A stretch of DNA of 16,595 nucleotides. Origin: an uncultured Planctomycetia bacterium (GTDB taxonomy: Bacteria > Planctomycetota > UBA1135 > GCA-002686595). The notes under the pieces were generated by a model that was not told where the DNA came from, did no database searches, and worked only from the letters and a program-made list of their open reading frames with translations. Positions 1-6,538 of the stretch are shown here, one piece after another. The position numbers and the translations under genes were made by a program. Location: positions 1 through 16,595 of the forward strand of contig CALKYE010000113.1 of the NCBI GenBank assembly GCA_938003765.1. The letters are read 5' to 3'. Numbering within the stretch: position 1 is the first letter of the stretch; each line of letters begins with the position of its first letter.

Positions 1-28
1 GGCGTCCCTGCGCCGTGAGCGGGCCTCC

Positions 29-46
29 GCCGAGGTCTACCTCGGC
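29..46 (-). repeat. Inverted repeat spanning the serS stop codon
   Basis: GCCGAGGT-CT-ACCTCGGC is an 18-base inverted repeat (7-bp stem with a 4-base loop in practice). The serS TAG at 37-39 lies in its loop. It could act as a 3' mRNA hairpin or weak terminator stem, but no T-run follows on the minus strand within the window, so a terminator is not claimed. Confidence 0.35.
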
Positions 47-1314
47 CGCCCGAGCACCGCGCGACCGCGCAAGTAAGGCTGCAACGGCGGCGGCACGCGC
101 ACCGTTCCATCCGCCTGCTGATGGTTCTCGAGGAGCGCGATCAACATTCGCGCGCTCGCTGCGACCGTGTTGTTGAGCGTGTGGCAGAAACGCACCTTGC
201 CCTCGCTGTCGCGGTAGCGCAGGTTCAGTCGGCGCGCCTGGTACTCGCCGAAGCGCGAGGCCGAATGCGTCTCGCCGTAGCCGCCGCGCGAGGGCATCCA
301 GGTCTCGATGTCGAACTTCTGCACCTGCGGCGCGCCCAGGTCGCCGCCGCAGACGTTCACGACTCGGTACGGCAGCTCGAGCGACTGCAGCAGGTGCTCG
401 GCGTTGTCGACGATCGCACGGTGGTGCTCGATCGAACGCGCGTCGTCGGCGACGTCGAGGATCACCTGCTCGACCTTCTGGAACTGGTGCACGCGGTAGA
501 GCCCGCGCGTGTCTCGCCCCGCGGCGCCGGCCTCGCGGCGGTAGCAGCTCGACAGCGCCACGTAGCGGATCGGGAGCGCGGACAACTCCAGGATCTCGTC
601 CTGGTGGAGCGCGGTGACCGGCACTTCAGCGGTCCCGACGAGGCACAGGTCGTCGCGCTCGTCGCAGCGGTAGGCCTGATCCTCGCCGCCGGGGAAGTAG
701 CCGGTTCCGACCATCACTTCGCTGCGCACCAGCGTGGGCACCGACAGCGGCGTGAAGCCGCGCTCGACCATCAGGTCCAGCGCGTAGCGCATGACCGCGG
801 TCTCGAGCATCGACAGCTCGCCCTTGAGCACGTAGTTGCGCGAACCCGCCAGGCGCGCCGCGCGCTCGATCTCGAGCCAGCCCTGCGCTTCGGCCAGCGC
901 CACGTGATCCTTGGCTTCGAACTCGAAGCGCCGCGGCTCGCCGACTCGCCGCACCTCGACGTTCTCGCTGTCGTCCTTGCCCTCGGGCACTTCGTCGGCC
1001 GGCACGTTGGGCACGCGCAGGAGGCGCGCGTTGAGCTCCGCCTGCAGCGCGCGCAGGCGCTCCTCGCCCGACGCGAGCTGGGCCTTGAAGGAGTTCACCT
1101 CCGCGATCAGCGCCGCGCGCTGGTCCGCCGGCGCCTTGCCCACTTCCTTGGAGAGCGCGTTCTGCCGCGCGCGCAGCGCGTCCACCTCGGTCTGGGTCGC
1201 GCGCGCGTCGGCGTCCACCCGCAGCAGCCCGTCGAGGTCGACCTCGATGCGCTTCTTGCGCGCGCCGGCGCGCACCAGATCGGGTTGGGTACGAATGAGC
1301 TTGAGGTCGAGCAC
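37..1314 (-). CDS. serS: Seryl-tRNA synthetase
   Basis: Class II aminoacyl-tRNA synthetase that charges tRNA-Ser (and tRNA-Sec where present) with serine in the cytoplasm. The 425 residues match the family's usual length. Residues about 30-100 form the charged N-terminal coiled-coil arm that grips the tRNA. TAEVP is at 228-232. Motif 2 begins with CYRREAG at 257 and runs through the FQKVE stretch near 278-282. Motif 3 begins at NNTVAAS (381-387) and ends in LLENHQ (394-399). Motif 3 reads NNTVAAS rather than the NGSGLAVGR form of E. coli, a variant I recall from other SerRS groups. The start is GTG at 1314, supported by an AGGAG Shine-Dalgarno six bases upstream. It is the last gene of the minus-strand run here, and its own promoter is proposed at 1349-1377, so it is probably not strictly dependent on the upstream secreted-protein gene. 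Confidence 0.97.
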   Translation of the reverse strand: MLDLKLIRTQPDLVRAGARKKRIEVDLDGLLRVDADARATQTEVDALRARQNALSKEVGKAPADQRAALIAEVNSFKAQLASGEERLRALQAELNARLLRVPNVPADEVPEGKDDSENVEVRRVGEPRRFEFEAKDHVALAEAQGWLEIERAARLAGSRNYVLKGELSMLETAVMRYALDLMVERGFTPLSVPTLVRSEVMVGTGYFPGGEDQAYRCDERDDLCLVGTAEVPVTALHQDEILELSALPIRYVALSSCYRREAGAAGRDTRGLYRVHQFQKVEQVILDVADDARSIEHHRAIVDNAEHLLQSLELPYRVVNVCGGDLGAPQVQKFDIETWMPSRGGYGETHSASRFGEYQARRLNLRYRDSEGKVRFCHTLNNTVAASARMLIALLENHQQADGTVRVPPPLQPYLRGRAVLGRPR

Positions 1315-1348
1315 TAAGGTCTCCTGAGGGGCTGAATTTGGGCGCGAG

Positions 1349-1377
1349 ATTGTGACGCGCGGCGACGCCGGCGTCAG
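1349..1377 (-). promoter_or_regulatory. Candidate sigma-70-type promoter for serS
   Basis: On the minus strand a -35-like CTGACG (1377-1372) and a -10-like CACAAT (1354-1349) are separated by exactly 17 bases. Each matches four of six consensus positions. Predicted transcription would start near 1342, giving a leader of about 28 nt that contains the AGGAG ribosome site. A perfect 12-base palindrome, GACGCCGGCGTC (1364-1375), lies in the spacer and overlaps the -35, and could be an operator. Prediction by eye only. Confidence 0.4.
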
Positions 1378-1396
1378 CGGCCCAGTCCGCCGCGGC

Positions 1397-3460
1397 TCAC
1401 TTGAAGGCGCTGGTGATCTCGCCCAGCAGCTTGTGCTTCTTCTCGGTGAGCTGCACCTCGACGGTGTCGCCCTTCTTGATCTCGAACGCCGTGTCGATCG
1501 GACGCCAGGTGTCGGTCTCCGAGAAGCGGTACTTGCCGTCCTCGGTGCGCTCGAGCAGGTCCATCACGATGTCCATCTGCTCGGGCTTGCCGCCCTTCTT
1601 CGCGCCGGTCTTGCGCCAGCTCACGTCGGGGCGCGGCACGCAGTTCCAGAAGCGCTCGTAGCGCTCCTTGCCGCTGCCGAACACCGCCACGCTCTTGCCC
1701 TTCACCGTCACCGACTCTTCGCCGGCCTCGACCTGGAAGTCGAAGGTGAACGGAGCGCCCAGGGTGATGGCGGCCTCGGCGCCCTTCTCGACGTTCCAGC
1801 GCCGCGTGTCGGAGCCGGGGAGGATCAGGCACTTGGCCGTCTGCGCCTTCTTGCCCTGGCGCAGCTCGCCGATGAACAGCTCGTAGCTGCCGACCGGCAC
1901 CGCGACCGGCTTCTTGGTCTCGCTCACCACGTCGAAGTAGCACCCGTCGAGCGCGCCCGTCCCCTTGAGGATCAGGAAGCTCGGCTGCGCCGGTCCCTTG
2001 AAGTCGAGCTTGACCGTGCCGGTCTCCAGCGCGACCGGCTTGGCCTCGACCTCGCCGCCGCTCTTGCGGGTCTGGAACTCGTACCAGCTCCCGCCCACTT
2101 CCATGTACTTGCTCCACGGGCGCGCGCGCTTCGACGCGCCGACGACCACCGTGTCGTAGTCGGGCTGGTACAGGCCGTCCGACAAGCCCTGGTACGAGTA
2201 GGTCAGCGGAGCGCTGCCGTACACGCCGTCCATGTTGTCGTCGAGGATGCGCAGCACGACGCCGTTCACGGTGGCGAGCATGCTGCCCGCGTTCACGACG
2301 TACATGCGGCACTGCAGATCGTCGGGCTGCAGGTTCGTCTGCAAGCCCTGGAAGCGGTCGTCCTGGATGCCGGTCTTGAACATGAAGGCCCAGCGGCGCT
2401 TGTCCTCGCCGTCGCCGAGCTCGAGGTCGACCGTGGTGAAGTTGCCGGTCATGGCCAGCGACTTCTCCGGCGTTCCGTCGCGATTGACGTCGACGGCGAG
2501 CTTCGAGCTCTCGCTGCGCACGACCGAGGGTCCCTTGTCGCCCAGCGACTGGAAGTTCCCGCTCGAGCCCTTGCCCGCCAGGCTGATGATCGGCCACAGC
2601 ACGTACAGCTCGTCGGCGAAGTACACCGGCCGGTAGACGTCGTCGATGCTCTTCATCGCCTCGAAGCTCGCGGTGGCGACGATCGCCGCCGCCGCGGTCG
2701 GCGTCGGCCCCGTCGGAGTCGCGGGAGCATTGGGATCGGCCGGCGGCGTGGCGCCGAAGCCCAGGAGCACCAGCCCGTCGAAGCGCTGCTTGCAGCTCTG
2801 GTAGTAGCCGTGGTTGAGCTCGAGCTTCTCGAAGTTCTCGCAGGCCTTGCCCCACCACTCGCAGGCCTTGCGCAGGTCGGCCTGCTTGCCGCGGTTGTTC
2901 TCGTCGAAGCACACCGCCGCGCCGGCCGCCGATTGCGCGCCGTAGTACAGGTCGCCCAGTTCCACGAAGCGCGTGGACATCACGCCGAACTCCGTGCCGA
3001 TCATCTCGAAGGTCGGACCGTCCTTCGCGCCGGCCAGGTTCTGCTGGTAGCTCTTGAGCTGCTCGTAGTAGCGCTTCTCGAGCTTGCGGCGCTCCTCCGC
3101 GCGATTGCGGTCGAAGGCCAGCTCGGAGTAGTAGCGGTAGCACTTGTTGACGAAGTCGGACTTGAACACGTCCTTCCACGTCTTGGCCAGCGCCTGGAAC
3201 TCCGCCTCGAGCTCATCGCTGTTGCGCACCGCCATCACCGTGGCGAGTTCCCCGACGTGGCGGATGGCCTCGTCCTGGTACGCGCGCACGAGCTTCTGCA
3301 TCTCCTCGCTCGCGCCCACCGTCTGGGCCGCCTTGAACTTCTTCTGGAAGTCGGCGTAGCGATCGGGCGCCTGGACCGCCGAGGTCGGCGCGTGGAACAG
3401 CGGCGAGGCCGGCACGGCGCCGAGGGAAGCGGCGCACACAGCGATCGAGAGAGCGATCAT
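1397..3460 (-). CDS. Large exported protein of unknown function
   Basis: I do not recognise a family for this 687-residue protein. Residues 1-19 are a hydrophobic signal peptide (likely cut near AVPAS), unusual in having no basic residue at its start. Residues 35-232 are charged and mostly helical, with many Tyr, Lys and Glu and several cysteines, and could be a TPR-like or coiled helical domain. A Pro/Ala/Thr linker follows at about 237-257. Residues 260-687 look beta-rich and carry two Asp-rich loops of calcium-binding type, DVNRDGTPE (324-332) and DDNMDGVYG (407-415). Start at ATG 3460: no ATG, GTG or TTG is seen in frame close upstream, but there is no clear Shine-Dalgarno. It lies 157 bp after the rhomboid gene and 82 bp before serS. 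The periplasmic or surface location is inferred; no role is assigned. Confidence 0.85.
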   Translation of the reverse strand: MIALSIAVCAASLGAVPASPLFHAPTSAVQAPDRYADFQKKFKAAQTVGASEEMQKLVRAYQDEAIRHVGELATVMAVRNSDELEAEFQALAKTWKDVFKSDFVNKCYRYYSELAFDRNRAEERRKLEKRYYEQLKSYQQNLAGAKDGPTFEMIGTEFGVMSTRFVELGDLYYGAQSAAGAAVCFDENNRGKQADLRKACEWWGKACENFEKLELNHGYYQSCKQRFDGLVLLGFGATPPADPNAPATPTGPTPTAAAAIVATASFEAMKSIDDVYRPVYFADELYVLWPIISLAGKGSSGNFQSLGDKGPSVVRSESSKLAVDVNRDGTPEKSLAMTGNFTTVDLELGDGEDKRRWAFMFKTGIQDDRFQGLQTNLQPDDLQCRMYVVNAGSMLATVNGVVLRILDDNMDGVYGSAPLTYSYQGLSDGLYQPDYDTVVVGASKRARPWSKYMEVGGSWYEFQTRKSGGEVEAKPVALETGTVKLDFKGPAQPSFLILKGTGALDGCYFDVVSETKKPVAVPVGSYELFIGELRQGKKAQTAKCLILPGSDTRRWNVEKGAEAAITLGAPFTFDFQVEAGEESVTVKGKSVAVFGSGKERYERFWNCVPRPDVSWRKTGAKKGGKPEQMDIVMDLLERTEDGKYRFSETDTWRPIDTAFEIKKGDTVEVQLTEKKHKLLGEITSAFK

Positions 3461-3542
3461 GGGCGTGGTGGTGAGAGAGGCGCGCGACGACTCGCACGCG
3501 GAGCGTCGCCGGGCGCGGAGATCCGCACAGCGCGCGTGGAGG

Positions 3543-3557
3543 CCCGGCCCTGCCGGG
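3543..3557 (-). repeat. Small hairpin in the leader of the exported-protein gene
   Basis: CCCGGC-CCT-GCCGGG is a perfect 6-bp stem with a 3-base loop in the 157-bp gap between the rhomboid gene and the exported-protein gene. No T-run follows on the minus strand, so it is recorded as a structure only. Confidence 0.35.
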
Positions 3558-3593
3558 TCGGTGGAACGGGGCCGTTCGGCCGCGGAGAAGGCG

Positions 3594-3621
3594 ATGGTAG
3601 CCCGCAGCGACCGCAGGTCAC
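3594..3621 (-). promoter_or_regulatory. Weak candidate promoter for the exported-protein gene
   Basis: On the minus strand GTGACC (3621-3616) and TACCAT (3599-3594) each match four of six sigma-70 positions with a 16-base spacer. It overlaps the rhomboid stop codon and would give a leader of about 125 nt. Such matches are common by chance, so this is a weak call. Confidence 0.2.
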
Positions 3622-4475
3622 AGTCCGCCGCTGCGGCGTGAACTCATGCGTTTCAAGAACTCGCGCTCGCGCGCCGAGAGCGAGCCGATCCCCTCGCGGT
3701 GGATGCGCTCGAGCAACTGGTCCAGCCGCCGCTCGTCTTCGACCTGCGACGCGACGGCGCGGGCCTCGCGGCGGGCCTGGATCTCGGCCAGCGGGTCGAG
3801 CCAGACCCAGCGCCAGCGAATCGCGGCGAAGCCGAGCGCGGCGCCGCTTAGGTGAACGACGAAGGCCACTTCGCCGCCGGCGCCCTTGAGCGCCCAGATG
3901 ACGCGCAGCAGGTCGAGTCCGACGAAGATCATCGCGAGCGTGCGCAGTCGCATGCGCACGATCAGGAAGAACACGGGCAGCGACGGCTGCAGCGTGGCCA
4001 TGGCGACGATCAGGAACAGCACCGCGCCGGAGGCCCCAACCGTCGGCGCCAGCGCGCCCACGGCGAGGTTGTAGATGAGCTGCGCCGCGCCGCCGATCGC
4101 AATGGCCGCCGTGAACCACAGCGCCATGCGACGCGCGCCGAACACACCCTCGAACAAGCTGCCGAACCCGTACAGCGCCACCAGGTTGAACACCAGGTGC
4201 ATGGGGTCCGAGGTGCTGTGCACCGCGCCGTAGGTCACGAGCTGCCACAGCGGGACGAACGGGAACCACTCGCGCCACTGGATCGGATTGAGCGCCAGCG
4301 TCTCCCACACGCGTCGGCCCAGGCCGGAGTCCCCGACCAAGAAGCCGAGCACGCCGATCACGCCCAGCGACCACAGCAGGATGCGGGTCACCTCGCGCGG
4401 CGGACCGAGCCCCATCGACGCGCCCGATTGCGGGCCCTCGTCGAACGGCTCGTCCCAGTCGCGTGCGGTCTTCAA
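3618..4475 (-). CDS. Rhomboid-family intramembrane serine protease
   Basis: A membrane protease that cleaves transmembrane segments of other proteins. The active site appears complete: GASG at 147-150 places the nucleophile at Ser149, and His208 (HLSG) is the second member of the dyad. The HLVFN stretch at 93-97 supplies the conserved His and Asn of the oxyanion region. About six hydrophobic segments lie between residues 31 and 222. After residue 235 comes a charged cytoplasmic tail ending in LLERIHREGIGSLSAREREF (254-273), which resembles the short C-terminal domain (DUF6576 type) seen on many bacterial rhomboids. The start is a TTG at 4475, 27 bases after the folD stop, with AGGGG about nine bases upstream; Met21 is a possible alternative. 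Its substrate cannot be read from the sequence. Co-directional position after folD suggests the same transcript. Confidence 0.93.
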   Translation of the reverse strand: MKTARDWDEPFDEGPQSGASMGLGPPREVTRILLWSLGVIGVLGFLVGDSGLGRRVWETLALNPIQWREWFPFVPLWQLVTYGAVHSTSDPMHLVFNLVALYGFGSLFEGVFGARRMALWFTAAIAIGGAAQLIYNLAVGALAPTVGASGAVLFLIVAMATLQPSLPVFFLIVRMRLRTLAMIFVGLDLLRVIWALKGAGGEVAFVVHLSGAALGFAAIRWRWVWLDPLAEIQARREARAVASQVEDERRLDQLLERIHREGIGSLSAREREFLKRMSSRRSGGL

Positions 4476-4502
4476 CCTTCTGGTCCCCTGGGGTGCGCCG
4501 GT

Positions 4503-5384
4503 TCAGGCGCTCGCTCGCTCCGCGGCGAGCACGGTGTTCGAGAGCAGCATCGCGATCGTCATCGGTCCGACTCCGCCGGGCACTGGAGTGAGCCAGCTCG
4601 CCACGGCGCGCGCCTCGGCGAAGGCGACGTCGCCGACGAGTCGTCCGTCGCCAAGTCGGTTGATCCCCACGTCGATCACGACGGCGCCGGGCTTGATCCA
4701 ACTCGCGCGCACGAGCTCCGGGCGTCCGACGGCGGCCACCAGAACGTCGGCCTCGCGACACACCGAGGGAAGGTCGAGCGTCCGGGAGTGGCAGATCGTG
4801 ACCGTCGCGTCGCGCGCCAGCGCGAGCAGCGCCAGCGGCTTGCCCACCAGCATCGAGCGACCGAGCACGCACACGCGCTTGCCGGCGAGGCTGACGCCCG
4901 CGCGGTCGCACAGCTCGATGCAGCCGGCGGGAGTGCACGGCGCGAGCCCCTGCGCGTCCCCCATCGCCAGCGCCGCGACGTTGTGCGGATGCAGGCCGTC
5001 GACGTCCTTGCTCGGATCGAGCGCGCGCACCACGCGGCCCGCGTCGAGCCCGCGCGGCAACGGGAGTTGCACCAGCACGCCGTGGACGGCGCGGTCGGCG
5101 TTCAGCTCGGCGATCAGCGCCTCCAGTCGCGCCTGCGTCGTGTCCGCGGGCAACTTGACGGTGCGCACGGCGAAGCCCGCCTCTTGCGCGGCCTTGTCCT
5201 TGTTGCGCACGTACACCTGGCTGGCGGGATCTTCCCCGACGAGCACGACCACCAGGCCCGGCGTCACTCCGCGAGCGGACAGGGCCAGCGCGCGCGCACG
5301 CACGCCGGCGCGCACCTGCGCAGCGATGGCCTTGCCGTCGAGGATCTGCGCGCTTCCCTGCTCCGTCACACTGGCTTCGATCAT
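4503..5384 (-). CDS. folD: Bifunctional methylene-THF dehydrogenase / cyclohydrolase FolD
   Basis: Interconverts 5,10-methylene-, methenyl- and 10-formyl-tetrahydrofolate with NADP in the cytoplasm, supplying one-carbon units for purines and formyl-Met. The 293 residues are the normal length. The substrate motif begins at Tyr58 (YVRNKDKAAQEAG), with Lys62 matching the catalytic lysine of E. coli FolD. VQLPLP (105-110) and KDVDGLHP (126-133, with the conserved Asp) follow. The nucleotide-binding segment has VLGRSMLVGKP (173-183), and the C-terminal signature is PVPGGVGPMTIAML (268-281). The ATG at 5384 overlaps the ccsA stop codon (ATGA, four bases) and has GGGAG six bases upstream, so translation is probably coupled to ccsA. 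Placement behind a cytochrome c assembly pair has no obvious functional logic and may just reflect co-expression. Confidence 0.97.
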   Translation of the reverse strand: MIEASVTEQGSAQILDGKAIAAQVRAGVRARALALSARGVTPGLVVVLVGEDPASQVYVRNKDKAAQEAGFAVRTVKLPADTTQARLEALIAELNADRAVHGVLVQLPLPRGLDAGRVVRALDPSKDVDGLHPHNVAALAMGDAQGLAPCTPAGCIELCDRAGVSLAGKRVCVLGRSMLVGKPLALLALARDATVTICHSRTLDLPSVCREADVLVAAVGRPELVRASWIKPGAVVIDVGINRLGDGRLVGDVAFAEARAVASWLTPVPGGVGPMTIAMLLSNTVLAAERASA

Positions 5385-6538
5385 TGCTTGCTCCCGCGCG
5401 CCGCGAGTTCCTGTCCGGTGTCCGACTTGGGCGCGCTCGAGGTCTTGGTCTCGCTCGCCGGCCCCTGCATGCCCTCGCGCGGCACGACGTTGTCGTCGGT
5501 GTAGCGGTGCATGCTCTTCTGGCTGTCGGGCAAGTACCCGAACAGTTGGAAGGTGATGAAGATCGACAGCGTTCCGCCCATCAGCATCGCCATCGCCTTC
5601 TCGCCGCGATATCCGCCGAGCATGCGCAGGTGGATGTACACGACGTAGATCAACCAGGTGATCAGCGCGGAGTTCTCCTTGCTGTCCCAGCCCCAGTAGT
5701 TGGCCCATGCCTCCTGCGCCCAGAACGCGCCCATCCACAGACCGGCGGTGAGGAACGGCATGCCGACGGCGAAGGCGCGGAAGCTGACGTCGTCGAGCTC
5801 GCGCTCGAGCGCCGCGATCGCCGCCGCGCCCGGCAGCGACCCCGTGCGGTGCAGCACGAAGAACACCACTCCGCACAACAGCAGCACGGGCAGCGTCACG
5901 ACCTGCGCGAAGGGCGTGAGGGCGAGCAGCACCAGCGTGAGGACCTGCACGCCGCGGCGCTGGCCGCCGACGAAGACGCCGCTCCAGAAGCGCGAGCAGA
6001 AGTACACCAGGCAGATCATCCCGGCGATCGCGAGCGTCGCGTAGCTGAAGATCAGCGCCACCAGGTGCGGCGCGAACCAGTACGACTGCAGCGCGGGCGG
6101 CAAGTCGCGTTGCGCCGTCGAGAGCGTGCGCAGGTAGACGTGCGTCATGAGCGCGCCTCCCATCACCAGCGCCAGCAGCGCGTCGTCGAGCACCGCCCAG
6201 CCCGGCCCGCGACGGCGCAGGCCGAGCGCGTAGTGCAGCGCGACCATCGAGACGAGCAGCGCGAGGCTGAACATCGACAGCACCTCGCTCATGGTCTGGC
6301 TGGGGAAGTGGTTCACCTCGACGTAGCGCTGCCACATCGAGAGCCCCATGCACAGCGCCGCGGCCCACAGGAGCCCGCTCGCGCCGCGCGCGGCCCACGG
6401 CGTGGGACTCGCGCCATCGGCGCCGCGGCGCTTGGCGCGCACGTGCTGGAACATCGCCACGAACGAGAGCGCGATGCCGACGCCGCACAGGACGTCGACG
6501 ACCCCCATCCACTCCAGCGAACTGAGCGGTGTGCTCAT
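5381..6538 (-). CDS. ccsA: Cytochrome c biogenesis protein CcsA (heme-handling)
   Basis: Membrane half of the system II (Ccs) cytochrome c synthetase: with ResB/CcsB it moves heme across the membrane and presents it to apocytochrome c. The 385 residues contain about eight hydrophobic segments. The tryptophan-rich WWD heme-binding signature is clear at 282-288 (WGWDSKE), followed by ALITWLIYVVYIH (291-303). Candidate heme-ligand histidines are His77 (VNHFPS), His158 (WFAPHL) and His303. The tail after about 340 is hydrophilic. The start is the ATG at 6538, overlapping the resB TGA by four bases, with GGGAG seven bases upstream inside resB. The longer open frame before this Met runs through resB in another frame and is not protein-like. 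No CxxCH cytochrome is encoded in this window, so the client proteins are elsewhere. Confidence 0.94.
   Translation of the reverse strand: MSTPLSSLEWMGVVDVLCGVGIALSFVAMFQHVRAKRRGADGASPTPWAARGASGLLWAAALCMGLSMWQRYVEVNHFPSQTMSEVLSMFSLALLVSMVALHYALGLRRRGPGWAVLDDALLALVMGGALMTHVYLRTLSTAQRDLPPALQSYWFAPHLVALIFSYATLAIAGMICLVYFCSRFWSGVFVGGQRRGVQVLTLVLLALTPFAQVVTLPVLLLCGVVFFVLHRTGSLPGAAAIAALERELDDVSFRAFAVGMPFLTAGLWMGAFWAQEAWANYWGWDSKENSALITWLIYVVYIHLRMLGGYRGEKAMAMLMGGTLSIFITFQLFGYLPDSQKSMHRYTDDNVVPREGMQGPASETKTSSAPKSDTGQELAARGSKQ

Noticed and set aside
121..1317. A 398-codon plus-strand open frame opposite serS
   Set aside because: It is antisense to a clear seryl-tRNA synthetase and has shadow-like composition.
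1352..3889. An 845-codon plus-strand open frame opposite the exported-protein gene
   Set aside because: The composition is Leu/Arg/Ala/Val/His-rich with no domain. The minus-strand frame has a signal peptide, varied composition and plausible domains.
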